From positions 186,001-250,000 of the forward strand of contig NZ_JABBCH010000004.1 of the NCBI RefSeq assembly GCF_012952295.1: a stretch of DNA of 64,000 nt, given 5' to 3'. The stretch comes from Crystallibacter degradans (GTDB lineage: Bacteria; Actinomycetota; Actinomycetes; Actinomycetales; Micrococcaceae). The notes beneath the pieces are model-generated. The model searched no databases, had not been told where the DNA came from, and saw only the letters and a program-made list of their open reading frames with translations. The position numbers were made by a program, and so were the translations under genes. This document shows, one piece after another, positions 1 to 8,559 of the stretch (position 1 is its first letter; the number at the start of each line of letters is the position of its first letter).

Positions 1-1092
1 TTCTCCCGGTTGGGTAATTACGACGTCGAAATCCTGCATCGCTTTGCGGGTAAGGCTCCGAGACGCATGGTTGAGTACTGGGCGCACGAAGCCAGCTACA
101 TCCGGCCGGACCATTTCAACGACCTGCGCGTGTGGCAGAAACGAAAGTGGGTTGGCGCCTCCGCCATGGACCCGGAAACACGGGATGACCTGTCGGAGCG
201 GATCATGCAGGCTCTCGCCTCGTCGCGTCCCTTGACCGCCCGAGCCGTTGCCGAACGGATTGGTCATGCCGAAATCCGTTCCACAACCCAGTGGGGGTGG
301 AACTGGAACGCGGCCAAACGCGTGCTTGAAGACCTGTTCGAGCGCGGTGACATCAGCGCTGCTGGCCGAAACGCCCAGTTCGAGCGGCTCTACGCTTTGA
401 CCGGGAAAGTGATGCCCAAGGGCATCGATCCCTCTACACGACCAGACAAACGCGACGCGATGGTTCGTTTGATAGATGCCGCCGCAAGAGCTCATGGCAT
501 CGGTACGCTCAAATGCTTCGCCGATTACTTCCGGATTCCAGCTCAGCCGGCTGCGGCGGCCCTGCAGCAGCTCCTGGCCGAAGGCAAAATGGAAGAAGTA
601 TCTGTCGACGGATGGCAGGGACCGCACTATCTGCACGCCGAGGCCCTCCGTCCTCGTACGGCGAGAGGCCGCGCTTTGCTCGGGCCTTTCGATTCGCTGG
701 TCTTCGAACGGCGCCGGCTGGAACGCCTTTTCCACTTCCACTACCGGATCGAAATATATACCCCTGCCGCGCAGCGGCGATACGGGTACTACGTCCTGCC
801 GTTCCTGCTGCGGGAGACCTTGTGCGCCAGAGTGGACCTCAAGGCAGACCGCTCAGCCGGCCTGCTGTTAGTCAAGGGTGCGTTCAGCGAGGCGGATGCA
901 CCTGCTGATACCGCCGTCGAACTTGCTGCCGAATTGGAGCTGATGTCGCGATGGCTTGGTCTGGAGAGCGTCCGGGTCGAGGACCGCGGGGATTTGGCTG
1001 GGCCGGTTAGGAATCTGCTCTCGGGGCAGCGCCGAAGTTCACTTGTCCGCCCTGCGGGAACCAAAGCAGAGGTTGATACGTCTCTCCCGTAG
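1..1092 (+). CDS. YcaQ-like winged-helix DNA repair protein (5' truncated by window edge)
   Basis: The reading frame is open from base 1, so the start lies outside the window; 363 residues remain of a family usually near 400. The motif EYWAHEASYIRP close to the visible N-terminus, followed by a basic winged-helix segment and the C-terminal LPFLLRETLCARVDLKADR block, is typical of the YcaQ/AlkX family (HTH_42 superfamily). Characterised members are DNA glycosylases that unhook interstrand crosslinks; that function is inferred here from family membership only. It ends 44 bases before the chosen secA start on the same strand. Confidence 0.8.
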   Translation, partial: FSRLGNYDVEILHRFAGKAPRRMVEYWAHEASYIRPDHFNDLRVWQKRKWVGASAMDPETRDDLSERIMQALASSRPLTARAVAERIGHAEIRSTTQWGWNWNAAKRVLEDLFERGDISAAGRNAQFERLYALTGKVMPKGIDPSTRPDKRDAMVRLIDAAARAHGIGTLKCFADYFRIPAQPAAAALQQLLAEGKMEEVSVDGWQGPHYLHAEALRPRTARGRALLGPFDSLVFERRRLERLFHFHYRIEIYTPAAQRRYGYYVLPFLLRETLCARVDLKADRSAGLLLVKGAFSEADAPADTAVELAAELELMSRWLGLESVRVEDRGDLAGPVRNLLSGQRRSSLVRPAGTKAEVDTSLP

Positions 1093-1136
1093 ACTGATGA
1101 AGCCAGAATTCTGTGCAAACGACTGGGAGCAATGTA

Positions 1137-3878
1137 GTGCCATCGATTCTCGAGCGAGTCCTAAGAACCGGCGACAAGAAGACGCTGAAGAGGCTTCGCA
1201 ACTATGCTGACGCGATCAACATTCTCGAAGAGGACTTCAAAGCCCTCTCGGATGCTGAGCTTCGCGGCGAGACTGACACTCTGAAACAGCGTTACCAGGA
1301 CGGCGAGCATCTCGATGATCTCTTGCCCGAAGCGTTTGCCGCCGTTAGGGAAGCGTCCAGCCGCACATTGGGCCTGCGCCACTTCGATGTCCAGCTCATG
1401 GGCGGCGCTGCGCTTCATCTGGGCAATATCGCCGAGATGAAAACCGGTGAAGGCAAGACCTTGGTCGCGACCGCTCCTGCCTATTTGAATGCCTTGACCG
1501 GCAATGGCGTGCATGTGATCACGGTCAACGACTACCTGGCCGAATACCAGTCCGACCTGATGGGCCGTGTCTATCGCTTCCTCGGGCTGACCAGCGGCTG
1601 CATCCTGTCCAACCAGAACCCGTCAGTCCGCCGTGAACAGTACAACGGCGACATCACCTATGGAACCAACAACGAGTTCGGCTTCGACTACCTCCGCGAC
1701 AACATGGCCTGGAGCAAGGACGAACTGGTCCAGCGAGGGCACCATTTCGCCATCGTTGACGAAGTGGACTCGATCCTGATCGACGAGGCCCGTACCCCGC
1801 TGATCATCTCCGGGCAGGCCTCGGGGGACGTAAACCGCTGGTACACAGAGTTCGCCCGCGTGGTGAAGCGGCTGAACGTTGAGGACGACTACGAGGTCGA
1901 TGAAAAGAAGCGTACCGTCGGCGTGCTGGAATCCGGGATCGAAAAGGTCGAGGACTACCTCGGCATCGACAACCTCTACGAGTCGGCCAATACTCCGCTG
2001 ATAGGATTCCTCAACAACGCCATCAAGGCCAAGGAACTGTTCAAGCGCGACAAGGACTACGTCATCCTGAACGGCGAAGTCCTCATTGTCGACGAACACA
2101 CGGGCCGAATTCTCGCCGGTCGCCGCTATAACGAAGGTATGCACCAGGCCATCGAGGCCAAAGAGGGTGTGGAGATCAAGGCCGAGAACCAGACGATGGC
2201 CACGGTCACGCTGCAGAATTACTTCCGGCTCTACGACAAGCTGTCGGGCATGACGGGTACGGCCGAAACCGAGGCCGCCGAATTCATGAGCACTTACAAG
2301 CTCGGCGTCGTTCCCATTCCTACGAACAAGCCGATGGCTCGTGCTGATCAAGCGGATCTGATCTACAAGAACGAACTGGCCAAGTTCGACGCAGTCGTCA
2401 AGGACATTGCCGAGCGCCATGAAAAGGGACAGCCGGTCCTCGTCGGCACCACGAGCGTTGAAAAGAGCGAGTACCTGTCCAAACAACTGGCGAAACAGGG
2501 GGTACGCCATGAGGTGCTGAACGCCAAGAACCATGCGCGTGAAGCCGCCATCGTCGCCCAGGCCGGGCGCAAGGGTGCGGTCACGGTAGCAACGAACATG
2601 GCCGGCCGCGGTACGGACATCATGCTTGGCGGCAACGCGGAATTCAACGCGGTGGCCGAAATGGAGAAGCGCGGACTTGACCCTGCGGAAAACCCCGAAG
2701 AGTACGAAGCGGCCTGGCCTGCGGCGTTCGAGGCCGCGCAGAAGGCTGTGAAAGCGGAACATGACGAGGTCAAGGAGCTAGGCGGACTCTACGTGCTCGG
2801 TACCGAGCGCCACGAGTCGCGCCGGATCGATAACCAGTTGCGGGGACGTTCCGGACGCCAGGGCGATCCCGGCGAGTCGCGCTTCTACCTCTCGCTGACG
2901 GATGACCTGATGCGCCTGTTCAACTCCGGTGCAGCCGAACGCATCATGAATTCGTCCCGTATGCCTGACGATGTTGCGCTGGAATCCAAGATGGTCTCCA
3001 AGGCAATCGAAAATGCCCAGGGCCAGGTCGAGGGACGTAACGCTGAGCAACGCAAAAACGTGTTGAAGTACGACGACGTGTTGAACCGCCAGCGCGAGGC
3101 AATCTACGGCGACAGGCGTCGCATTCTCGAAGGCGATGACCTGCATGAGAAGGTTGCGTTCTTCCTCGAAGACGTCATCACGGCCATGGTGGATGAGGCG
3201 ACCCAGGAAGGTCACGGCGATGACTGGGACTACGAGCAGCTTTGGACGAACCTCAAGCAGCTGTACCCGATCCAGTTGACCATCGACGAAGTGGTCGAGG
3301 AAGCCGGCGGCAAGTCCAAAATCACGGCAGACTTCCTCCGCGAAGAAATCGTTTCGGATGCCAAGGTCGCATACGCCCAGCGTGAAGAGGCTCTTGGAGC
3401 CGCAACCATGCGCGAGCTGGAGCGCCGGGTCGTGCTGTCCGTGATCGGCAGGAAGTGGCAGGAACACCTCTATGAGATGGACTATCTCAAGGAAGGTATC
3501 GGCCTCCGGGCGATGGCACAGCGCGATCCTCTGGTGGAATACCAGCGTGAAGGTTTCATCATGTTCCAGGCGATGATGGAAGCCATCCGCGAAGAGAGCA
3601 TTGGGTATCTGTTCAACCTTGAAGTCAAGGTCAAAGAACCTGCTCCGACAGGTCTTCCCGGTGTAACGGATGGCCGCAGCGCAGTGCGGGCACCGGAGAT
3701 AACCGCAGCAGGTCTGGAGGCACCTCAGCGGCCGGCGTCTCTGCAGTTCACAGCTCCCACTGTTACCGGCGAAGCAGTGACCCGGGTCGAGCGGCAGAAC
3801 TCGGGCAAGCAGGGGAGCCAGACTCAAGCTTCCGAAGGCGGAAAGCCAGCAAAGGACGCCAAACGTCGACGGAAGTAA
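1137..3878 (+). CDS. secA: Preprotein translocase ATPase SecA
   Basis: SecA is the cytosolic motor that pushes preproteins through SecYEG. The 913-residue protein has Walker A MKTGEGKT near residue 100, the DEAD-type motif [16 protein letters not shown], the preprotein-crosslinking region, and motif [11 protein letters not shown] chose the GTG at 1137 ([17 protein letters not shown]) because GGGAG at 1125-1129 is correctly spaced and SecA proteins begin just before this motif; the longer frame from 1113 adds eight unlikely residues. The C-terminus is a basic tail (AKRRRK) without the Cys/His zinc motif of proteobacterial SecA. It is the housekeeping-type SecA rather than the shorter SecA2. 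It converges with the leftward gene ending at 3897. Confidence 0.98.
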   Translation: MPSILERVLRTGDKKTLKRLRNYADAINILEEDFKALSDAELRGETDTLKQRYQDGEHLDDLLPEAFAAVREASSRTLGLRHFDVQLMGGAALHLGNIAEMKTGEGKTLVATAPAYLNALTGNGVHVITVNDYLAEYQSDLMGRVYRFLGLTSGCILSNQNPSVRREQYNGDITYGTNNEFGFDYLRDNMAWSKDELVQRGHHFAIVDEVDSILIDEARTPLIISGQASGDVNRWYTEFARVVKRLNVEDDYEVDEKKRTVGVLESGIEKVEDYLGIDNLYESANTPLIGFLNNAIKAKELFKRDKDYVILNGEVLIVDEHTGRILAGRRYNEGMHQAIEAKEGVEIKAENQTMATVTLQNYFRLYDKLSGMTGTAETEAAEFMSTYKLGVVPIPTNKPMARADQADLIYKNELAKFDAVVKDIAERHEKGQPVLVGTTSVEKSEYLSKQLAKQGVRHEVLNAKNHAREAAIVAQAGRKGAVTVATNMAGRGTDIMLGGNAEFNAVAEMEKRGLDPAENPEEYEAAWPAAFEAAQKAVKAEHDEVKELGGLYVLGTERHESRRIDNQLRGRSGRQGDPGESRFYLSLTDDLMRLFNSGAAERIMNSSRMPDDVALESKMVSKAIENAQGQVEGRNAEQRKNVLKYDDVLNRQREAIYGDRRRILEGDDLHEKVAFFLEDVITAMVDEATQEGHGDDWDYEQLWTNLKQLYPIQLTIDEVVEEAGGKSKITADFLREEIVSDAKVAYAQREEALGAATMRELERRVVLSVIGRKWQEHLYEMDYLKEGIGLRAMAQRDPLVEYQREGFIMFQAMMEAIREESIGYLFNLEVKVKEPAPTGLPGVTDGRSAVRAPEITAAGLEAPQRPASLQFTAPTVTGEAVTRVERQNSGKQGSQTQASEGGKPAKDAKRRRK

Positions 3879-3896
3879 ACCGCTCCTGACCTGTCG

Positions 3897-4511
3897 TTAC
3901 CCGATTTCCAACGCGGCGACTTTCCAGAGTCCGCGCCTGAATTCAAGGCGAAGCGCCACGGCGCGGACTCTGGATGCTTCGGCGATCACCAGCGATGCTT
4001 CATATGCACTGTCCGAGACCTGGCACACACGGGAGGAACGGATGGTGGCACTGCGGTGGAGCCGTAGGACGGTTTGTCCAGCGGCAGCGCGGCGGTCCTG
4101 CCGTTCCCTGACCAGACCTGCGCGCCGGGCGACCTTTTCGTAGCAGACAGGATCAAGCCAGCGAGCCAGCTGCTGGACGGGACGGGTGCCACCGATCGCT
4201 TCCATCGCGGCCTGAGCCACGGATCTCGCGGTAGCAGTTACCTGCCGCAGTTCCTGAGCGTCCGTCCCGTGGGTTTGCTCTGCCACCGGCCCGCCCGGCG
4301 CCCGATCCGTTGCCTGGTCAGCAGGCTTCGAAGGACTGCGTGGCTGGAGCCGGATTACGGGTGCGAAGTAATCCTCCGGGTCCGGCGACCTCACAGGCCG
4401 GACCGTGAGCGGCCGAGGTGCTCCGCTGGCAGGCGCAAGCGCCTGCACCTCGGTTAGCTCCCGGTCCGCGTGTTCCGGTTTATCCTGCCGCAAAGGGGTG
4501 ACGTTGTTCAT
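3897..4511 (-). CDS. Rv3235-family protein
   Basis: This 204-residue protein has a disordered Pro/Arg-rich N-terminal half and a compact C-terminal domain with the run ALRLEFRRGLWKVAALEIG, characteristic of the actinobacterial Rv3235 family that often sits next to secA. The ATG at 4511 is preceded by AGGAAAGG with 7-bp spacing, so the longer upstream reading frame is rejected. It is 38 bases downstream of the LysM gene on the same strand and is probably co-transcribed with it. The molecular role of the family is unknown. Confidence 0.8.
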   Translation of the reverse strand: MNNVTPLRQDKPEHADRELTEVQALAPASGAPRPLTVRPVRSPDPEDYFAPVIRLQPRSPSKPADQATDRAPGGPVAEQTHGTDAQELRQVTATARSVAQAAMEAIGGTRPVQQLARWLDPVCYEKVARRAGLVRERQDRRAAAGQTVLRLHRSATIRSSRVCQVSDSAYEASLVIAEASRVRAVALRLEFRRGLWKVAALEIG

Positions 4512-4549
4512 GGCATGGCCTTTCCTCATCTGACGGTGCGATTGCGAGT

Positions 4550-5290
4550 TCAACGGTTGGCGGGGGCTAGAAGGACTTGTCCGGGCAGAAGTACGGCAGG
4601 ATCCGGCCCGATGACATCCTTGTTGGCGGAATACCATCTAGGCCAATGGGCCGCTATCTCGGTGTCGGTGGCAAACTTGCCCAGATCCTTGGCGGCGATA
4701 TCCCACAGCGTGTCTCCGTGTTCCACAGTCACGGCCTGGCTTTCCTCGTTCGTCTGGCTGATCGGCCTGGCAATGAGACCCGGCGACACCGGAGGTGCAG
4801 TCGGCTTCCACAAAGGGCTGACCGATTGGGATTCACCCGCTGAGGCCGAGGCCGGGGCCATCCGGAAGTAAGGGGAAACTGCACTGTTCTGGAGTGCCGC
4901 CGACTGGGATACGGTGTCCGTGCCCGTTACCGGAGCCGCAGCATTGGCAGCCACCGGTGCGGCCAGGAGGTTGAGTCCGATAACGGCGGTAGCGAGCCGC
5001 TTCATGAATGCGGGGCTGCAGGAATAGGAAACAGCCGCAAGCCTGGCATGACCGGCACGCTCAAGGACGGCACCAACGACAGCGCAGACGATGCCAACCA
5101 GCCACCAGGCGACAATCACCAAGCCAATCAGCGCCGAGCTGGAAGCTAGTAATTCCGAATAAGTGTGCAAGAGCAAGGGACGCCATGTTCCCTCGTCGTC
5201 GAAGCTAATGCGCCCTCCTGACCACAACAGTGCGGTGCCGCAGAGTGGAATCATCACGGTGACGACTGTGTCCGTTCCCATCTTCTTCAT
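4550..5290 (-). CDS. Membrane-anchored LysM domain protein
   Basis: The 246-residue product has an N-terminal hydrophobic segment, a second one around residues 48-70, a third hydrophobic stretch ending in APVAANA near residue 120, a low-complexity linker, and a C-terminal LysM domain beginning at VEHGDTLWDIAAKDLG and ending PGQVLLAP. LysM binds peptidoglycan, so the C-terminus should face the cell wall. ATG 5290 is preferred over GTG 5302 because GGAG lies 6 bases upstream. The promoter region on this strand is covered by a 10-bp-phased TTTGAY array (5318-5352), suggesting control by the BldC-like protein encoded at 6076-6294. Confidence 0.85.
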   Translation of the reverse strand: MKKMGTDTVVTVMIPLCGTALLWSGGRISFDDEGTWRPLLLHTYSELLASSSALIGLVIVAWWLVGIVCAVVGAVLERAGHARLAAVSYSCSPAFMKRLATAVIGLNLLAAPVAANAAAPVTGTDTVSQSAALQNSAVSPYFRMAPASASAGESQSVSPLWKPTAPPVSPGLIARPISQTNEESQAVTVEHGDTLWDIAAKDLGKFATDTEIAAHWPRWYSANKDVIGPDPAVLLPGQVLLAPANR

Positions 5291-5317
5291 GTCACGCTCC
5301 ACGTTGAGATTATTCTA

Positions 5318-5352
5318 TTTGACGTTGTTTGATGTCATTTGATGCGATTGAA
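5318..5352. promoter_or_regulatory. 10-bp-phased TTTGAY repeat array 1
   Basis: TTTGAC at 5318, TTTGAT at 5328 and TTTGAT at 5338 start exactly 10 bases apart, and a degenerate ATTGAA follows at 5347. They face the same way, on one side of the helix. The array lies 28-62 bases upstream of the leftward LysM start and would overlap its promoter; TAGAAT on the minus strand next to the first repeat is a candidate -10. The head-to-tail layout suits a cooperative MerR-like/BldC-type binder. The repeats are seen; binding is inferred. Confidence 0.65.
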
Positions 5353-5401
5353 CTGGTTATGACTCATGATGATGGCATCAGAGCACGGGACTGTAAACCC
5401 C

Positions 5402-5431
5402 TTTGACGCAGTTTGACCCGCTTTGATGCTG
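5402..5431. promoter_or_regulatory. 10-bp-phased TTTGAY repeat array 2
   Basis: TTTGAC at 5402, TTTGAC at 5412 and TTTGAT at 5422 repeat with exactly 10-bp periodicity, with consensus TTTGAYGCNG. The array covers the candidate -35 hexamer (TTGACC, 5413-5418) of the rightward gene at 5448. Confidence 0.65.
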
Positions 5432-5441
5432 CTTCTAGGCT
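5413..5441 (+). promoter_or_regulatory. Candidate promoter for a leaderless transcript at 5448
   Basis: TTGACC (5413-5418), 17 bases, then TAGGCT (5436-5441) matches a housekeeping sigma promoter reasonably well. A start site about 7 bases past the -10 falls on the GTG at 5448, which has no properly spaced ribosome-binding site. A leaderless mRNA, common in actinobacteria, is the simplest reading. Confidence 0.5.
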
Positions 5442-5447
5442 GGAGCA

Positions 5448-6014
5448 GTGCGATGGGACTCGTTGTTTGCCGACATGGAAGCGCAACTGCATGCCGCCGG
5501 CCAGCGGGGGCTTGAATCCGAGGCCAACGAGATTGCGCGGCTGAACCAAGCCGAGACATCGCTGGGGGACCGGTTGCGGGGGCAACTCGGTTCGGGGATC
5601 CGGCTGACAGTATCCGGCGGGCTGCAGTTCACCGGGGCCTTGGCGCACGTTGGCTCCAGCTGGCTGGTCCTTAACGAACGAGGCAGGAGCATTCTCGTGC
5701 CGCTGGCGGCAATCCAGTTATTGGAAGGGCTAACCCGTAGCGCGTCAGTTGAGAAGTCATCCGCGGCGAAGCGGCTCGGTATGGGCTCGGCGCTGCGCGC
5801 GCTGGCACGGGACCGAGCCGACGTCGTACTGCATCTGGCGTCGGGCTCGACGGGCAGGACCGTCAATGGCATGATCGACCGCGTTGGCAGTGATTTTTTG
5901 GAGCTTGCGGCTGTTCCTTCAGGCGAGGCGCGGCGAGCCGGTAACGTGCGGACTGTTTATGCCGTCCCATTTACTGCGATTGGGGCCCTGGCCTCAAGCC
6001 GCGCAGGAGATTGA
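5448..6014 (+). CDS. Conserved actinobacterial hypothetical protein
   Basis: The 188-residue soluble protein has an N-terminal helix (MRWDSLFADMEAQL) and a domain with several short beta strands (GIRLTVSGGLQFTGALAHVG, SSWLVLNERGRSILVPLAAI). I do not recognise a catalytic motif. No transmembrane segment or signal peptide is visible. GTG 5448 is chosen because a promoter-like TTGACC-17-TAGGCT ends 6 bases upstream, suggesting a leaderless message. A phased TTTGAY array overlaps the -35. Its neighbours are the LysM gene (divergent) and the BldC-like gene (convergent). Confidence 0.7.
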   Translation: MRWDSLFADMEAQLHAAGQRGLESEANEIARLNQAETSLGDRLRGQLGSGIRLTVSGGLQFTGALAHVGSSWLVLNERGRSILVPLAAIQLLEGLTRSASVEKSSAAKRLGMGSALRALARDRADVVLHLASGSTGRTVNGMIDRVGSDFLELAAVPSGEARRAGNVRTVYAVPFTAIGALASSRAGD

Positions 6015-6075
6015 ATCGGCCCAGCCTAATTCGGAGCGCTGGTTCCACTCCCGTTCAGCACAAAGGCAGGAATTC

Positions 6076-6294
6076 CTAGTCGTTCTTTCCTGATCTGGCT
6101 TCTTCTACCAGACGACGAGTCTCTGCGTACTTATTGTCGATGTACTGGTCCAGCATCAGCTGTTCCACACGCCACTGGCCACGGCCGCCAATCTGGATGG
6201 CAGGCAGCTCACCGCTGCGCACTAGTGCGTAGGCCTGGGAAGACGATATCTGAAGTATTTCGGCGACATCGGTCAAAGTCAGAAACCGAGGCAT
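6076..6294 (-). CDS. BldC-like MerR-type helix-turn-helix regulator
   Basis: The 72-residue protein is a single winged helix-turn-helix: LTLTDVAEILQISSSQAYALVR followed by the wing QIGGRGQWRVEQLMLDQYI. Length and motif match the BldC/excisionase-type MerR-like family. Streptomyces BldC binds head-to-tail direct repeats cooperatively and controls development. ATG 6294 has an AGGAGG box 5 bases upstream. TTTGAT/TTTGCC repeats at 6349 and 6359 lie upstream of its own start, and similar arrays lie at 5318 and 5402, so it probably controls itself, the LysM gene and the gene at 5448. An excisionase role is unlikely because no integrase is nearby. Confidence 0.8.
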   Translation of the reverse strand: MPRFLTLTDVAEILQISSSQAYALVRSGELPAIQIGGRGQWRVEQLMLDQYIDNKYAETRRLVEEARSGKND

Positions 6295-6348
6295 CAGGTC
6301 CTCCTCTACGGCAGTTGTTGTGCAGGGGTCAAGTACATTATGGCATCG

Positions 6349-6364
6349 TTTGATGCTGTTTGCC
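6349..6364. promoter_or_regulatory. TTTGAY repeat pair upstream of the BldC-like gene
   Basis: TTTGATGCTG at 6349 is followed exactly 10 bases later by TTTGCC at 6359. It is a shorter, degenerate version of the arrays at 5318 and 5402 and lies 55 bases upstream of the ATG at 6294. It is a likely autoregulatory site. Confidence 0.5.
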
Positions 6365-6410
6365 GCGATCTGCCCCAAGATGCTGTGGACTGGCGCAGAA
6401 TGACAGATTT

Positions 6411-6419
6411 TTATCCACA
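6411..6419 (+). promoter_or_regulatory. TTATCCACA motif upstream of cpaB-like gene
   Basis: A perfect TTATCCACA, identical to the classical DnaA box, ends 130 bases before the cpaB-like start. The same 9-mer ends 130 bases before cpaF (34067-34075) and lies upstream of the EssC-like gene (19895-19903, other strand). The function is unknown; DnaA binding or a shared operator are both possible. Confidence 0.4.
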
Positions 6420-6548
6420 ATAGGTGGCATTAGCAATCTGGAGGTTTGTTTTTCAAGCCGTCTCCATAAGAATGGTCGGAGCCCGAATGTCTCAGCAGAT
6501 CAGAGGATTTGTCTTCGGTGCATTTGCTATTCCAACAGGGGGAGTACC

Positions 6549-7196
6549 TTGAGCGCTGTTACTGACCTTGCTGTTCCCGCAGCACGATTGAAGAAGCCAT
6601 CGTGGAAGGACCCGCGGTTGCTCATCGGTATCCTGCTGGTGCTGGTTTCAGTTGCCTCAGTGACCGCGTTGCTGGGCAATGCGGACAAGACGATTGAAAC
6701 GTTCGCGGCAAGGGAGGATATCAGTGTCGGCCAGCAAATAACTTCGGACGATCTCACCATTGTGAACGTCAGACTAGGCGACGTCGAGCACGCTTATCTC
6801 AGTGCGGAAACCGGCCTTCCTGAGAATGCGGTCGCGACAGCCTTCATACGCAAGGGAGAGCTGATCCCGGGGGCGAGCCTGGGCACAGCCGACGCTTTGG
6901 ACCGGAAACCGGTTGCGTTGACCATCGACAGTGCGCTTCCCGAAGGCGCTGCCGCTGGGGCCAGGGTAGACGTTTGGGTCGCCTTGCCCGACGGTAGAAA
7001 CGGCTTCAGTCCGCCCGAGCGGCTCTTGGAAAGTGCCGAAATTTCCCAGCTTACGGAGGCAGGACCTGCTCTGGGGACGCCGCAGATAGAACAGCTGCAT
7101 GTACTGGTCACCGATGAAAAAATGCCGGGCTTGCTTAATGCCCTGTCCAACGGTGCACGGATCAACGTGGTCCTGAACCCGGGCAGTGGTTCATGA
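6549..7196 (+). CDS. CpaB/RcpC-like SAF-domain pilus assembly protein
   Basis: The 215-residue protein has a short cytoplasmic N-terminus, one transmembrane helix (residues about 27-47, LLIGILLVLVSVASVTALLG), and a SAF domain (VAREDISVGQQITSDDLTIVNV-like region) followed by a second beta-rich segment. CpaB/RcpC proteins act with the outer part of Tad pilus machines; in Gram-positives they are thought to stabilise the base in the wall. Start TTG 6549 is chosen because GGGGGAG lies just upstream; the longer frame encodes unrelated residues. The gene overlaps cpaE-like by 4 bases (ATGA), so translation is probably coupled. It is the first gene of the first Tad block. Confidence 0.75.
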   Translation: MSAVTDLAVPAARLKKPSWKDPRLLIGILLVLVSVASVTALLGNADKTIETFAAREDISVGQQITSDDLTIVNVRLGDVEHAYLSAETGLPENAVATAFIRKGELIPGASLGTADALDRKPVALTIDSALPEGAAAGARVDVWVALPDGRNGFSPPERLLESAEISQLTEAGPALGTPQIEQLHVLVTDEKMPGLLNALSNGARINVVLNPGSGS

Positions 7197-8482
7197 GTAT
7201 CCCCGTGATCACCTACGGCGATACATTTACTGACTTCGTTGGCGGGTTGGAACGACTGCACGGTCCTGTTACTGTCGTGCGCAGATGCAGTGCCCTCGCT
7301 GAACTGATTGCAGCCTGCCAGACGGGGCTCGCCCGTGCCGCAATCGTTGCCGGCGACACGTCGGAGCTTGGCATCAGCGTTCTGGAGCGGCTTCACAGCT
7401 CACAAGTTGCCGTCGTCGTGCTCACAGACGATGAAGGGGAGCGCCGCCGGTTCGATGCACTGGGGATTGCCCAAGGAACGGTCCTGATAGAGCCTTTGCA
7501 GCTGGCCGACCTTATCGCCGAAGCCGTAGCGAACCTTCCCGAAACGGGCACCCAGCTGGCGGGAAGTTATGCCGACCCGGCGCATGCGTTGTTGCCGGTC
7601 GGGATCCCGGACGACCAACCCGCCGAACTATCGGCCGACGGTCAGGTGATCGCCGTCTGGGGACCCGCCGGCGCGCCCGGCCGAACGACGGTCGCGGTGA
7701 ATCTGGCGGCAGAATATGCAGCATCGGGCAAGACGACGCTACTGATCGATGCCGACACCTATTCTGCGAGCGTAGCGGCATATCTCGGCCTGATGGACGA
7801 GTCCGCCGCACTGGCCCAGGCCTGCAGGCTGGCAGATCAGGGCATCTTGGATGGACCGGCCCTGGCACGGGTAAGCGTCAAAGTAGCGGTACAGGGGGCG
7901 CTCCTTCAGGTACTGACAGGCATCACGAGGGCCGAGCGGTGGCCTGAACTGCGGCCCGGAGCCGTCGCCACGGTAGTGGCACTGGCGAGATCCCTCGCGG
8001 ACTACACCATTATCGATTGCGGTTTCTGCCTTGAGGCTGACGAAGAACTCAGCTTCGACACGATGGCTCCGCGGCGGAACGGCGCGACCCTTCGTTGCCT
8101 GGAACTCGCCGATACCGTCTTTGCCGTCGGTGCCGCCGACGCCGTAGGAGTCCCCCGACTGGTCCGGGCGCTTGCAGAGATTGAACAGGCCGTTCCCAGC
8201 GCTGCGCCCCGTGTCGTCCTGAACAAGGTGAGGGCATCATCGATTGGATCGGCGCCCATCGACCAGCTTCGGCATTCCTGGGAGCGATTCGGACCCGTCA
8301 AAGAGGTGCAGTCATTCCTGCCGGCCGACTTCGAGGTCGCGGACGCAGCATTGCTCAGCGGCTCCGTACTTCTAGAAAGCGCCCCGGATTCACCCCTGCG
8401 CCACGCTATTGCGCTGCTCGCTGGTCGCGACGTTCCTGTCCGCCGCAACGGTTCGCGCAAACGCAGGCGCCTCAAAGTGTAG
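7193..8482 (+). CDS. CpaE/TadZ-like MinD-family ATPase
   Basis: The 429-residue protein has an N-terminal receiver-like region of about 130 residues and a C-terminal ParA/MinD-like ATPase. The deviant Walker A reads GPAGAPGRTTVAVNLA near residue 155, followed by TLLIDADTYSASVAAYLGL and the switch region YTIIDCGF. CpaE/TadZ proteins place the Tad secretion machine in the cell. It starts inside the cpaB-like stop codon. The matching cpaF and pilin genes are 26 kb downstream rather than adjacent, because GDH, regulatory and glycan genes lie between. Confidence 0.8.
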   Translation: MSIPVITYGDTFTDFVGGLERLHGPVTVVRRCSALAELIAACQTGLARAAIVAGDTSELGISVLERLHSSQVAVVVLTDDEGERRRFDALGIAQGTVLIEPLQLADLIAEAVANLPETGTQLAGSYADPAHALLPVGIPDDQPAELSADGQVIAVWGPAGAPGRTTVAVNLAAEYAASGKTTLLIDADTYSASVAAYLGLMDESAALAQACRLADQGILDGPALARVSVKVAVQGALLQVLTGITRAERWPELRPGAVATVVALARSLADYTIIDCGFCLEADEELSFDTMAPRRNGATLRCLELADTVFAVGAADAVGVPRLVRALAEIEQAVPSAAPRVVLNKVRASSIGSAPIDQLRHSWERFGPVKEVQSFLPADFEVADAALLSGSVLLESAPDSPLRHAIALLAGRDVPVRRNGSRKRRRLKV

Positions 8483-8559
8483 TTTTGGTCGGCTGGCGTT
8501 AGGCTTGCAGGTGTGGCCGCAATGGGGCGGCCTTGGACCACCTATCGGAGGCGTTTTTC

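Noticed and set aside
1623-3827. Two long leftward open frames within secA
   Set aside because: Antisense shadows of a complete secA gene in high-GC DNA; no ribosome-binding sites and no recognisable domains.
5318-5431. TTTGAY repeats considered as a CRISPR array
   Set aside because: Units are 10 bases with no spacers and no cas genes are present; the pattern is that of phased operator sites.
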